Source: Cyclina sinensis (Eukaryota; Mollusca; Bivalvia; Venerida; Veneridae). Taken from it: a stretch of 64,000 nt of DNA. Shown piece by piece: positions 48,227-61,129 of this stretch. Within the stretch, counting starts at the first letter, position 1, and each line of letters begins with the position of its first letter. The stretch spans positions 45,150,627 through 45,214,626 of the forward strand of contig JAAONU010000013.1 of assembly GCA_012932295.1 (NCBI GenBank), read 5' to 3'. A program made the position numbers and the translations under genes. Below the pieces are notes generated by a model. It saw only the letters and a program-made list of their open reading frames with translations. It was not told the origin of the DNA and did no database searches.

Positions 48227-51200
48227 GTGGACGTAACATTATTGTATAGCCAGGAGGAAATTGTGATATATTTTATTTATTATATAGACTTGTAGTCTCT
48301 CAAGTGTATCAAGCTGCTTGCTGGCTTACATATAATCAAAGATAGTGAGTAAATGTATTGAATGGGTTGTGCTCATAGACTAGAGGAACTAATCTGCCGA
48401 CAGCATTAGACTATAGACTGCGGTCAGTCGCTTAATGGGTGTGAAATAATAAAAATTTGCTTGTAAAACTATGTTGGGAACAACGGGCATGTGATAACAT
48501 TACCAATGAAACAAGTATTTCGAATTGTTTATATTTAAATGGAAGCCAGACAGGGAGCAACAAACGGTCACATAATCACCAACAAGGCTATAACAAGACA
48601 CAGCTCATAAAACGTTCAGATGAAGAGACTGAAACTTGGTATTTCTTGTGATAGACATAAGTAATATGGAATGTATACAAATGAAAAACCGTTTACGCAA
48701 ACTGAAATATGTGTATTCGCTGTCGTGATTAAATGAAACGAGACGAAATGATAAATGTCAGTGTAGTGTTTAACACTAAATCAAAGGTATCTCTATTTGC
48801 TAAACTTGGATTTAACGTCACTCAAATGAATTTGTATGGATTTTTGTTAGAGAAAGATCTGTTTGTTTATTAACTAATGTAACATAGGGAATAGGGGATA
48901 TAATATCTAATGGCTTCTATCTATTTTCTCCTTAGATTTATTTGTTAGATAGTCGGTAAGAGATATCAAAGATCCAAAAGATGGATTAAGTAATAACTGG
49001 GAAGTTCTATTCTTTGTTCTGGAGGAGATAATAAGCTTACATGGCCTATAATTGTAAAAAGTAGTTTGGAAGAAAACAGAAGATGATTCTACCATGTACA
49101 TAGCTTTTCCTTCCCTGCCCTAACTTTATAAAATTTTAGGGCACAAACACGGTACTCGGATCTATTCCTAAATTAGTCTACCGGGTGTTTTAAACACGTC
49201 CACCTGTCAACATAATGCCTAAAATGCCTTGTTTTGGCTAAGGAATCTGTTCTTATGCTTGATAAACCTCATCAAGAGGAAGAGTGTCCCTGTCGTAGGA
49301 ACGTGTATATTGTCAACATACAAAGTACAAGTGCATTTTAAACTCTTCTGGAAAAAAAACTAGGAATTTTTACATATTTTAAGATTTTTTTATTTCCTTC
49401 CAAATAATCGTCAGTAGTTGATTAATTAGTTATATTTATTTATCTAGAAAATCCGATTATTGTGCCCATTTCCCTTAGTAAAATATCTCACCATAGCCTT
49501 TTAGTATTCTAACTAAACGTTGTGAAATATCAGTGACAAAATTTAATGCTATTTATGTTATGGGACGAACTTTTATTGTTAAAGTAGAAAACATTATCAC
49601 CACTACGTTAATGAATAATATTTTGGCTAGATACATACAAATACCTTTGTACATACTGCTCGAATTCTAGTCTTATTTCCAAATTGAAAACGTTTTTGTT
49701 GTATGAAAACAAAACGTCGTATGGTGAATAATAACTGGTGTTGAAATATAAATCGTGCTGTTATATACAATGTATGAGCAGTATTTGATTATTTTGTATA
49801 ATTAGCATGTATAGATTAAATTATATATACTAAACAGATCTTGTAATTATCTGATTCTATTCGCAATGTGCAGTCACATCGCTGTTTGATTTAAGCAACA
49901 TATTAATAATTGTAATGATAACAGTAATAATAAAGATGTTGATAATGATAAAAGTGGTTATAATAATGCACTCCGGCTATTTTGACGGAATCGTTTATGT
50001 CTGTACCAAAGATGAATGCAGTGTAAGAGCATTATTACCTAACAAAACGGTAATCTTAAAACAGCACTCTTAACCGAGGACTTACAACTAACAAGATAAA
50101 ACAAAAGGAAACCTCCTCTCTCAGCAAACCTGAATTATAATACATTACCAGTGAATTTTACTTTAGACTGTTTAAGTTGAAAATCCTGCAAGTGAACCTA
50201 TCAAAGAGATGGTTCTTTACATCAGTTTTCATTCTAATGTGAACTTAATTCTAATCTGATCTCGTATGACCAACATCTGTTCTTTGGTAAGATACACGGG
50301 TTACCTTTTGTAGATAAAAATCAACATATTTTGAAAGTAATCCAACGTCATGACAAGTCATATAGTTCATTGCCACTCAGCCATCTTAAAACTTGATTGT
50401 CAGGAAGAATGACATTTCTGCGGGCAAGCCTGAAATTTGACAATTGATGGCGTTAAATAATATTCATTCTGCTCTTCAGTTTGTAGAATCCAGGACAAAG
50501 ACAAAAGCTCTTCGATAATTTTTTTCTCGATAACAAAGAAAATTCAGAGAAAAAATGGAAAACAGACGGATTATACTGTGCTACTCTAGAATCCTCATTC
50601 AATATCAAACGTTTGTTACAGGCATAAAATTTTCAAAATTCTTGCAGATATTAACTGACCTAACATTAGTATAAGAGCCTACCGCTAAAGCAAATTAAAC
50701 ATAACATATTTGCAATAATAATAATGAGAAAAAAATTCTTTCTGCATACTTCATGAAAGTTAAATGCACAGTTTATTCTAAATGACTTTATAAAAAAAAG
50801 TCTTTTCATATCTTGGCTTATATATGTCTTAAAACGGTAAGAATTCAAGCACTAAACCTAGCTATGAACAATTAATGTGGTAATTCGCCTTGCACTCTAA
50901 TAAGTGACTGGATTGATAGATACATCAGTTTCGTCTCATGATTTACACAAAACTGTTACTCCCTGTGCTGGTTTATTCTAAGGTTACTTGTCGACAGAAA
51001 AGGGAACTTATTTAGGTTCTTATCAAAAGTTCATGGTTTTGGATAGCCATATCTTAATACATCAAGACTATATTTCCAGTACAGACATAAAACCAAATTC
51101 GGTTGTCCTTTTTATATCAAACGTAAAGCTACCATCCATTCAACATTAATGCGTTCTTGTTTATTTAAGACACCATTTTCCGCGAATTAATCGACACTCA

Positions 51201-54200
51201 TCACACATAATTATGTAGTTTCAATCCAGAAATCCTCCTACTAAAAAGGCTGCGCGAACATGTATACATATGAATGCAGTTTAGGAATGGTGTGTTCGTT
51301 CAGATATAAACTACAAAAAATAATTTATCTTCTTGAATTCTTATTTTACATGAGAATAGGTCAATATGGCCCCGTGAGAACTTGATCGATGTTGAAATTC
51401 ATACTCCGTACTAAGTTAGGAAATGTTCTGAATAGTCTGTGATTATAAAACTATCGAGATTTAGTTCCTGCTCAATGTTTTTTTGAGAATACCTTTAGAC
51501 TTTCTCAGACTCATTCTCAGAGAATCAAAATGGTAGCAAGAAGTACATGTTTCATCTCTATACAATAGTTTATATTTAAACTTTGCTACTAGAGCTAACG
51601 AGAAAGACCAGAACGAACACGCCGGTGCCACCATTGTTTTAGTAACTGATAACTCTGCGCTTCTTAGCGCAATAGGGGCGTGTCAAAGGTCTAAACGAAC
51701 AGAATTGTCAGAAATGTTACTTACCGTTTGTTTAGACTTACGGATTGATTCATCGATTTCGCTGTTTGGGAGTTGGCAAACGAACTGTAAACTCGATTCG
51801 CAAGAATTGCAGGTTTGCTTTTAATACATATCCACTAACTTCAAAGTAAACTGACTGACACTGACCTAAATTAAACATCCGGTTAATAAAGAGAGACTTA
51901 GAAGCCGGACACAGGTAATCGGAATAGTAAGGTTTTCGTGTTGAACATCACATACTTGTAAACAATTCAGCGATACATTACATACACGACAACTTGTGAA
52001 ACTTTTCATGCACTTGAAACTGTCGAATTGTAATAGTCAATTTCTTAAATTTGTTGAATTGTTATAATCAAGAATTTCTAATTCTTTACATTTTGAACGG
52101 TGATTGAAAGCTAGACTAAAATAGAATGCGCCTCAAACTTTACTATTATTTAATATGGTAGGAATAAAATTAATAGTAATACCGTTAAAAGGTCGTAAGT
52201 GCCTAGACGTATGTCAGTAAAATGTAAACATTTGTGCAGTTAATGTTGCTTTAAAAGTAGTTGTAATGAATGCACTTATTTTGTTTTTTAAACAATCCTC
52301 GTAGTTTGTGCGTAAAAACTTTTGTTATACTGTCTTCATCACAATATTTGGCTGTCATGAATTCTAGGTTATCATTCACAGATTTTCTTCAACAAAATAC
52401 TTTCTGAACAGCCATGACAATATTATTGTTTTATGCAAATATCGAAAATTTCCCTTTGATGTGTAAAAATATCATCGTGCTCACAAAGTGTTCCGAGTTT
52501 GACAGATCACAACATTGACTTTTGAAATACATCCCGAAATATAATTAATTTAATTCTATTAACCAAAGTGTGCATTTGTACCAGTTTTTCTAACAGCACA
52601 TTTTTGTAACTTGAGGCAGTCCTAGTAGTTGGGTTATGCCCCTTAAGGCATCAGCCGGTATACTAGAGACTTTTCGAACTGCGACAGAGCGTCTGTGGAC
52701 AGTGAAAATGCAGCAGAATGTATGGAGCCGGCGATCGTCTAAATATTTTCTTTTTTCTTTTTTTATAGAAATTCGGGAATTTCGCCGGTAAGTTCTGTGT
52801 CTGTGAAGTAGAGAAATTGCGCTCACTAATTTTTTTTTTGACCAAGATTTCTGAATTTTTCTATGAGTTTCTTACCGGTAATTTAATCTAAGATTTGTGT
52901 CATATAAGGAGTTATAATCACAATAAGTATTTCTCACGAACTGAGCGCGCATTGTATGACGAAAAGATGGACAAAACAGACAGAAACAAAGCCATACGCT
53001 TCATCCAAGATCAGAAGATCTGTAGGGAATAGAAAGAAGGAAGTTCATCTTGTGGTGCAGACACAATATACTGACGCATTACTGAGTAATCCAGCAGTTG
53101 AAATAATATTTTAGCTTAACTAGAGAGGAGCCCGTGCAGGCACGGACGTAAAATTATAATTATCTCGGTAATGTTACTCTAAAAACGCATGCTTTTATTG
53201 CTTTTTATTGACATTTGTTTGACATGGTGTGTGGTCATATTATATTCAAATGCCCTTATACAAGTGCTTCAGTGACATACAACAGATTTGTTCAAAGCTC
53301 TGCAGTTTTTACTACAAATCGGCAAATTCGTTCGTTTGAAAGTATAGATGTACAAGCCCAGTAATGAGAATAAAATATGCTTTTTTAACCAGCCAACTTG
53401 TACCCATACCGAACTCCTAGTCACTATCAAACTTGGACTAGAAAGTCAAGGTCTAGTTCGGGGGTTTAATTAAGAAGTATTTAGTTTCATATCACATAAA
53501 CATGGTGTCTTTTTATACAAACAATTCTGTTTACAGTAATCTTAAATATTGTTTCACATTTCTAAAAAGATCTTATTTAACGAGAAATATGTTTGATGCT
53601 TCCAAAAAGGTAGATTTTTCAGAAATTATTTTTGTATTCTATTGATCCTCAATAAATTTTAGGTTCTTCTGAGATTTGCTTAGCTGTTGTAGTTAGAAAG
53701 ATAACAAACATTCTAAATAAAAATTATAAAAGGGAACGTTATTTTAGTGTTAGTGGTTGATCATTTTGCAGATTAATTTGAACTGTTATCTTTAAAAGTA
53801 AAACCGCATAAGGTTACATGTTTTGATTTATATGAATACTTTATCACACGGCAGATAACTCTAAGATGTTTGTGGGTCAACCCTAGCACAAAATGTCATG
53901 CGAACCTAGTCTCCATGTAGCAATGTGGTAGAAATGTTCTTTAACTCGGTAGAAAATAGAAATCAAGAAGTATTCCAAACAAATGAACAAAATGATGTAC
54001 CATTCCACAAATAACCACTTGAGTGGTTATCCAAAATGCAAGTTTTGTCATGTCGTAAGAGCATTAACGGCCACACAGGTTCTTACGGAACTAAAACCAA
54101 CATATATTTAGTGTTAAAAACTAATTCTTTAGTTTCGTTTTTAACATTCATGAGAGTTGTTCAGCTCTTGATAGTTAAGACATGTGTGCTCTTCTCGTTA

Positions 54201-55615
54201 TGTTTAATTACCAATTTAATGCCAAAATATGATTCAACCTTTCAGTATCCGTACTTTGGTCCAAACTAACGCACGTCTTTGATCCGTACGTCCTGTACTC
54301 TAGGAGGAATTTGGCCTTAGCTCCTCCTCATTATTAAGTACTTAGTCAGTCATTGAGCTCCCCAGTTTTCAACGGATTTCTTCCCCTATAAGCTATTAAT
54401 TGCTTCCGCACGTGTTACACTTTCACAGACGGCACGTGACATCATGTTTTACTAACATTTGGCCGCTGTTATGTAAAACTCTGTACTACAGTTAGTTTTA
54501 TAATTACGCTTTCAGTACTGGTCGCCACTTAGTATGAGTTTGAAAACTGAGCACGAGGTTTGAAGGTTGAGAAAAGAAGAGTCTGTTTTATCTAAATATC
54601 TCTAACAAATTGCAGACATTCTAATACTAGTTTCAGCATGGTAAAAGTGAGATGTTTGCAGTGGAGTTAGCGGCACTTGCAGCCTACAGATAGCAGATAC
54701 TTCGTGAAAGAAAACCCCTTTTTTTAATTTTCAAAAATGCACCCAAACCCCTTTTGTTGTTATATTTTCAAAACTAATTCAGGTATTATTTTTACACTAT
54801 GCATAATTCCCAGGCCGTTGAGAGTTCGAAACCCCTTTTATGTTTACAAATCCTGAGCTGAGATTCAAAACAGTGTTTATTGTTAAAAAGAGTATTATGG
54901 AACACTAGCATGCTTGTTTCAGTTAAATGAAATCTTACTAGTTTAAATTTTGAAAAAGTCGCCTCAAACTCCTCGGTTTTAATTAAATACTTCTATAAGC
55001 TTGTATTTATTCTAACACACAATATAGGCCTATACTTTCAATCTTCTTAGGCCTCAAGGCCGTAACAGTGAGTCCGTCAGGCCGCTTCGGTTTAAGGCCG
55101 CCTGGCCGCCAACTTCACAAATATTGAAAGAGTTCTAATGAGTTTGAATTAGTTGTACAAATAACCCAAAATTCCCTAGGATAATCATGTAGCAGCTGAT
55201 TTTCTGCTAATAGGGTTGAACATGGTTGTACAAGACGTGTAATTAATAGTATTCTTATATAATTACGTAACCTTGCACAATAATTTTTGCTGGTCTATGA
55301 TAGTTGTCTCCCCTTAACAATGAAATAAATATTATCCACTTATAATTGCACTCGCGCGGAATTCAGATTCTTCTTTCATTTTTGACTATGAAAGCTATTT
55401 GAGTACATTAGTTTTCTTCTTCGTTTGAGAAGTTTGTTGGTGATTAAACATAACGTCATTTTAAAATGCTAACTTTGCCTTTAATTTCTTTCATTGTTTC
55501 ATTCCAAATTGGATTTTTAATGAACTATTTTGTAGTAGCGGAAGAACTATTTACCTAATCAGCTGAGTTTGTTGTGGAAGAATATTTTTAGTCAGAACTA
55601 CACGTAACGTTCAAG
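48227..55615. other. 3' UTR and intergenic stretch, no gene seen
   Basis: Between the two host genes. Apart from the probable 3' UTR at its start I recognise no exon, RNA gene or transposon protein. Open frames at 48457-48651, 48907-49101, 50666-50848, 52590-52845 and 54036-54269 have no family resemblance. A GC-richer patch at 55050-55115 (GGCC words) resembles one at 16990-17080. Confidence 0.5.
48448..48453 (+). promoter_or_regulatory. candidate polyadenylation signal of the CA10-like gene
   Basis: AATAAA, 222 bases after the stop codon. It is the first canonical signal downstream, but such hexamers are frequent in this AT-rich sequence. Confidence 0.3.
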
Positions 55616-55779
55616 ATGGCTGATATAATCTTAACATTATTGTGTTTATTATTAACTGTATTTTTCATAGTTGTGTTGTCGAAAATATTTCAGTCAAACG
55701 TGGAAACGAATCCGAAACAACCGCCGAAAGAAGTCGTCATATCCAAGACACCTGAAAGAGGAACACGTTCTATTGACAG
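55616..55779 (+). CDS. IRG gene exon 1 (transmembrane segment)
   Basis: Encodes MADIILTLLCLLLTVFFIVV then LSKIF and a Pro/Lys-containing stretch, 54 codons plus two bases. Donor GACAG/GTAAAC. The split Ser codon joins exactly to exon 2. Short N-terminus, single hydrophobic helix followed by Lys: a signal anchor with the rest likely in the cytosol. Confidence 0.72.
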
Positions 55780-58700
55780 GTAAACATCTAATTTTTACAT
55801 TCAATTTACGTCATGTAATGTTACCCGTTTTCAAATTATCAAAAAAAAAAAAAAAAAAAAATAAAATAAATAAATAAAAAAAAAAACAATAAAAAAACAT
55901 TTTATAATAAAATTAAATTCAAAATTTAGTTCTTGTCTGTAATTACATACACACTTAGCAAGCTATTTTTAGCTTCAATCATCTATGAACTTATGATCAC
56001 AGCTACGTCAAGTATTTGCAGTTGTGTATTTCACTGCATGTACTTCGCAGCTGATATAATACCGATAAACTACCTTCGAAGTTTGTTTAAAGCTATTCAT
56101 TTACCATTGTATAGAATACAATAGTTTGATATCAGTAGACACAATGTAACTGCATTGAATATAATGCCTTTTTGATCTTAACAACCACAAAACAAACTAT
56201 TTGAAGGAATAGAAGGAGCTTTGTCGACTAATTTCATTCCAAATATTCACAGTATTGTAAACAGATATGTAAAATAGACATAGAAGTAGATTTTGGATGA
56301 AGCACCTGTTTTGAGCAAAGCTATATCACAAGGCTGTACTCTTTTCATTGTCCTTCAATGCCAAATTCAATTTTCCTTGACACTGTTACTGTAATAATGT
56401 TAATAAAATCTTTTTATACGTTTATTTTTTAGCATTTTAACAGCGGACTGAATTAAGAATAGGTGTCATATAATATAAAATCGTATCAATTATTGATATT
56501 AATTTACAAGTTTCATTTCACGTTATGTTATGGAAATTTATGCTAAATGTTGGTAAATGTTGTGGTGTGTGTGTTTTTGTGTCTTAGGTTAATTTATATA
56601 CATGGGACTCACGAGTTGCTCGAAATTGTAAATATTTGACTGACAACATATCGTTTAAAGCATTTTCTTAAGCCTTTTCATTTTGAGCAAACTAACAAAG
56701 AACATATTAATTTCTAGGTAAATCCATTGTATTCATTAAACATTTTCGTCGAATTCTTGGGATAATGTCATATTTCTAGTCTGTTCGTGTTACTCGTGCT
56801 AGAAAAACAAAAATATCACAAATAAATTTCTATTTATCCACAAAATATCTTTCGATATTAGATTTGCTTAAATACACAATAGGGTTTCATGTTCCGGTGT
56901 GTATTACTCGATATTCTAATCGAAGATAATGAACCATATATAATATGTTGCACTACTTTTCGTAATGGTATTGATCGTAGCTTTGGGGTAAACAGTAACG
57001 CGTTGTCAACAAATAACAGAGGTATTATTTGGAGTTCATTTAAACAATCCATATTTAAGTTTTGCTTAGCTTATGTTTTGCATGTCTGGTCGAACATTTC
57101 CGTTTTATAAATCTAGAAAAAATAAGGGTTGACAAGAAAATATTTATCTAAAACAATTGAGAACAATGTGATACCTGTTTTTTTTTCTAGTGATAATGCT
57201 TCCAATGATTTTGAAAAAAGAGTTGATGTAGCTGGGTCGGAACAAATCATCAGAAGAAAACTGAAAATACCAAGCAAAAGTGATGACGAACGAAACAAAT
57301 GTAATGATAAACGAAACAAAAGTGAAGACAAAAGAAACAACAAAAAACAAAACAAAGAAAACAGTGATCACAAGGGAAACAAAACTGAAGAAGCTAAAGT
57401 TGAGCCTTTATTTTCAGATGATATTGATAATAAAGAGAATATGAATGCAAAATATAAGGTAAGAAAATATTTGCGTCTCCAAACCTCAACGATGGTTTAT
57501 GGCTAAACAAAACATAAGTAGTTCTGTGTTCTATTCCCTTTTCTCTACAACTAATAAATTTTATTGAAGAGCTCCATTTCCGTGTAACAGCACACTGCAT
57601 TTGTTTCTAAACAAAAAGCAGCCAGAAATCGTATTTGCTAACCCTTACCAAATTACAATTTTCAGGTACATAAAACTAAGTGGTCGAATATTACTAACAT
57701 TTTTTTGAAACTTTTTTTCTCTGCAAACAGTTAAAGCATAATCCCTAGACACTTACTATCAGCTACTAGATCACCATTTTTCCATACCAGGACAACATAA
57801 ATTGTAATGACTTATAGCTCAGCTTCCCCGATTAACAATGGAACAGGAAGTTTTAAAAAAAATATATATTTGCATTTTATACAAAATAGTTAAAAACATT
57901 AGAGTTCATCGATCATAATTGAAAACACTGTAAATGCTTATGGTTACTTTAGCGGCTATCCTGACAAGGAGTTTACCAGTGTAGTGAAACTGCCGTCTGA
58001 AGAAACGTTCATTTTCATTTTAGCTGATTCCGTTCCAGATGTTTTAATGTTATGAAAAAGTAACCTACATGGTTTTTATCTCCCTGTTTGGTCTAAATTT
58101 AACTTTTTAACAGATATCTGGAATAAATACAATATCAACCACGTGCCATGTTTACTAAACAGTACAACTGGTAAATCATATTCTTAATTATCTTTGTTTC
58201 ACAGAAATTCGAAAAATTCGTAGATAAAAAAGATTTAATGAAGAAAATGGCGAAGGAAGGCACCGCAAATGGTCTGTTCGAGTATATCCGGAAATCACTT
58301 TACCTGTGGAAGGAACGAGCATTAAACGTTGCTGTAACTGGAAACGCAGGTGCTGGAAAATCAAGCCTGATAAATGCGCTGAGAAATCTGAAACCTTCTG
58401 ATCAAGGGGCTGCAAAGGTAGGAGTTGTAGAAACAACTATTGAGGAAAAGAAATACACGTTTCCAAACAACAAACATGTAGTTCTATATGACTTGCCCGG
58501 AGTAGGAACTCAAGCATATGCAAAGGACAAATATCTAAAAGATATGAATTTTTCCCGCTTTGATGTTGTTATAATAGTGACAGCTACACGCTTCACAGAA
58601 AATGATCTATGGCTTGCAAAAGAAAATCTTAAAGAAAAGAGAAGCGTCCTTTTTGTTAGAACAAAAATTGATATTGATATAATGAATTCCGAAAGAGATG

Positions 58701-59401
58701 ATCCAGATGGTTTCTCTGAAGCAAAAATAACGGAGGAGATAAAACAAAACATTGCCAAAAATGTCGAAAAAGGAAACTTTTCAGAAAAACCTTCAGGCCC
58801 TTTCCTCGTTAGTTCAACAGATCGGGGACATGACTTTCATAAACTAAATGCAACTCTTAAAGGTTTGATAGATGAAAGAGGGAAAGCAGTACGTTTTTTC
58901 CTGCAACAATGTGTTAAAGAGGCAATACAAAATAAAAAAGAATCGATTAAAAATGATAATCAGGTATGGAGATTTATGGGAACAATAGGTGTTGTTTTTG
59001 CAGGATTTAAAGATGGCCTTTCTAAGATCGTGAGAGCTGATTATAATGATTGCTTAAAGAAGTTTTGTCTTGATGATCAGTCATTGGACAAATTTTCTGA
59101 GGAGCTGTCTATTTCTAAAGAGGATATAAAGAAAAACCTGAAGACATATGATATACTTGGTGGTAGGGCCACCGTTTTACTTGGCGCAACAGATAAAAGC
59201 CAAAAGAAAAGCCACCCATTCATTAGTAAATGGACGTTTCGCGTCCCTGTTCTGAGAACGATCATACATAGCTATGAAGGGTACCAAAGTTCGAACGAAT
59301 GTTTGGAGACGATTTGCGATCAAATGGAAAGGGACGAACTTCGTCTGATTTGGAAGAGGTTTGGCAAATTGGAAAAAGAGTTGAACCCACTGAAAACTTG
59401 A
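55616..59401 (+). CDS. membrane-anchored immunity-related GTPase (IRG family)
   Basis: Three exons (55616-55779, 57191-57458, 58205-59401) join in frame to 542 residues, all introns GT-AG. Residues 4-21 form a strong hydrophobic helix. Residues about 26-144 are a Pro-containing, then highly charged Lys/Asn/Asp/Glu linker. The IRG domain follows: GNAGAGKSS (P-loop, 190-198), a Thr-Thr switch region (about 221), DLPGVG (240-245), TKID (297-300) and SST (347-349), then a helical C-terminal region. The P-loop is the GKS type. IRG proteins of vertebrates act on intracellular membranes and pathogen vacuoles; here the role is inferred only from the family. The ATG has a good context (CAAGATGG). The N-terminal segment is unlike the usual IRG start, which begins near the helices before the P-loop. 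A weak ATTAAA signal lies near 59879. Confidence 0.88.
55838..55897. repeat. A-rich tract in IRG intron 1
   Basis: A run of A broken by AAAT and ACAAT, starting 58 bases after the exon 1 donor. It may be the tail of an old retroposon, but no body is recognisable upstream. Confidence 0.75.
57191..57458 (+). CDS. IRG gene exon 2 (charged linker)
   Basis: 268 bases after a TTTTTTTTTCTAG acceptor, ending AAG/GTAAGA in phase 0. Encodes a low-complexity stretch with repeats of the type DERNK, DKRNK, EDKRN, probably disordered. It has no domain match I know. Confidence 0.75.
58205..59401 (+). CDS. IRG gene exon 3 (GTPase and helical domain)
   Basis: The whole IRG domain lies in one exon of 1197 bases, as in vertebrate IRG genes, where the coding sequence is typically a single long exon. 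Acceptor TTTGTTTCACAG. Begins KFEKFVDKKD and ends LEKELNPLKT with TGA at 59399-59401. Confidence 0.93.
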   Translation, partial: KFEKFVDKKDLMKKMAKEGTANGLFEYIRKSLYLWKERALNVAVTGNAGAGKSSLINALRNLKPSDQGAAKVGVVETTIEEKKYTFPNNKHVVLYDLPGVGTQAYAKDKYLKDMNFSRFDVVIIVTATRFTENDLWLAKENLKEKRSVLFVRTKIDIDIMNSERDDPDGFSEAKITEEIKQNIAKNVEKGNFSEKPSGPFLVSSTDRGHDFHKLNATLKGLIDERGKAVRFFLQQCVKEAIQNKKESIKNDNQVWRFMGTIGVVFAGFKDGLSKIVRADYNDCLKKFCLDDQSLDKFSEELSISKEDIKKNLKTYDILGGRATVLLGATDKSQKKSHPFISKWTFRVPVLRTIIHSYEGYQSSNECLETICDQMERDELRLIWKRFGKLEKELNPLKT

Positions 59402-60034
59402 ATCATAGGAGATACATATATGTATTAGCCTTTAGAGCTTTTTTGTCGATTACAAATAGAAATGTGTCAATTTAGAATGTATGTTCATAGGTATTTTGAA
59501 TTTTGTCAAAGCCGTGTAAATATCAAAATCTGCTGACTTACTGGAATGTGTTAAACATTGATGTTGATAATGCATAGCAGAAAATGAATTTCTTCGTTTC
59601 TATATGTCATTGAAGAAAGTACTAATATCTTACTGAAACTTTCATGAGGGTCCGACTGTATTTTGTATGTCATATATTTTATTGCATATTTATTTTATTA
59701 ATTTACATGTAATAGTTTACACATCTTCATCTGAAAAAGAAAATATCGAACCCATCAAGCTATTGAAGCTTATTGAAAAAGTGGAAAACAGCGTATCAGG
59801 AAAACCAACGGTCAAAAACAAAGCCTCGCTATACAGTTAAAAAGTAGAGAAAAATAGCATAAATTCATTTATTAATCAATTAAAAAAAAGACACAAACAA
59901 TTAACGAAAATGAGACAGGGGTGGGGTGATACCGACTTGGAACGGTCAGTGGTAAAACGTGCTAAAATGAGATAAGGGTTCGAATTAGTCCTTGTATAAT
60001 GCGGAAAGGAAACTAATGAATTATTTTAGACGTT
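59402..60034. other. downstream flank of the IRG gene
   Basis: Probable 3' UTR followed by AT-rich sequence. No canonical AATAAA within the first 450 bases. No gene. Confidence 0.45.
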
Positions 60035-61129
60035 ATTGATTATCAATGTCAACAAACTGATGTCATTGCCATGGACTTCAGTAAAGCATTCGACAAAAGC
60101 GACCACTACAAACTTAAAAACAAGCTGAACATGTAGGAGTTCACCCACACATTGCTTCATGGATACAAAACTTTCTTAAATAAAGATCGCAACAAGTATA
60201 AGTCGAAAACAATGTCTCCGACAGGCTCCCTCTGTTTTCTGGCGTCCCCCCTCAGGGATCGGTTCTAGATTCGTGTCTCTTTATCGCATACATCAGTGTC
60301 TTACTAGGAAGTGTCAAGAGCCGGGTGCGTCTATTTGCGGACGACACCGTAGTCTATATAACAATTAAATCACAAGCATCAGCACAAAGCTTACCAAATG
60401 ATTTGCACAAGCTTGATATATGGGAGAGGAATGGTCAGTAGAGTTCAACCCTGACAAATGTGAGGTACTCAGTATACACAGGAAAAAGAAACCAATCATC
60501 TTTCCCTACACACTACACAGCATTGCTCTGAAAACCACAGAAAACGCAAAGTACTTAGGAGTTACTATAAATAGTAACCTGAACTGGTCAACCCAGGCCA
60601 TATAAACAACATCACAAACAAAGCAAAAAAAAGCTTAAGATACATCAGGCGAAATGACAAAACACAAAACATACGGGTCAAAGAGGCAACATAGAAAACA
60701 TACCTACGACCGCAGGTTGAATACTGCACAACCATATGGCACCCGTGGTGGCACCAGAAACACCTCACTCACAGAAAAGAAATGGTCCACAGGTCACCCG
60801 CAAGGTATGTTCATAATAATTACCACTATACAAGTAGTATAACAAACATGATTAGGGAATTGAAATGGTCAACACTACAGCAAAGGCGAAACCAAGCCAG
60901 TCTGGTCATGCTTTACAAAATAAAAAAGAAACAGGTCAATGTCGATCACAATCACCTTACAGTCACAAGAAACCACAAATTCCTCATCCCATAGTCAAAA
61001 ACACAACATCATATGAACTCATTCTTCCCAAGGACTATACGACTCTGGAACAAATTATCGACTGAGATTAAGGCTACCCCAACTGTACCAGCTTTTACCA
61101 GTGGATTTTACAATTTTTATGGATTTTAA
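60035..61129 (+). mobile_element. decayed LINE (non-LTR) reverse transcriptase
   Basis: Pieces of a non-LTR reverse transcriptase read in shifting frames on the + strand: MDFSKAFDK (motif A) near 60071, FADDT (catalytic pair) at 60334-60348, FNPDKCEVLSIH near 60446 and KYLGVTINSNLNW near 60550. The final RTIRLWNKLS (about 61033-61062) and a short tail end in TAA at 61127-61129. The order and the C-terminal LWN motif fit Jockey/CR1-type LINEs. The 5' part is missing, and several frameshifts and an internal deletion after about 60660 make it inactive. Confidence 0.85.

Noticed and set aside
55480..55515. Interferon-response-like site upstream of the IRG gene (TTTCTTTCATTGTTTC)
   Set aside because: The spacing between the TTTC halves does not fit the usual element and such words are common in AT-rich DNA.
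57113..57371. Hydrophobic open frames on the - strand opposite IRG exon 2
   Set aside because: Antisense image of a Lys/Asn-rich coding exon; the + strand exon has splice sites and joins in frame.
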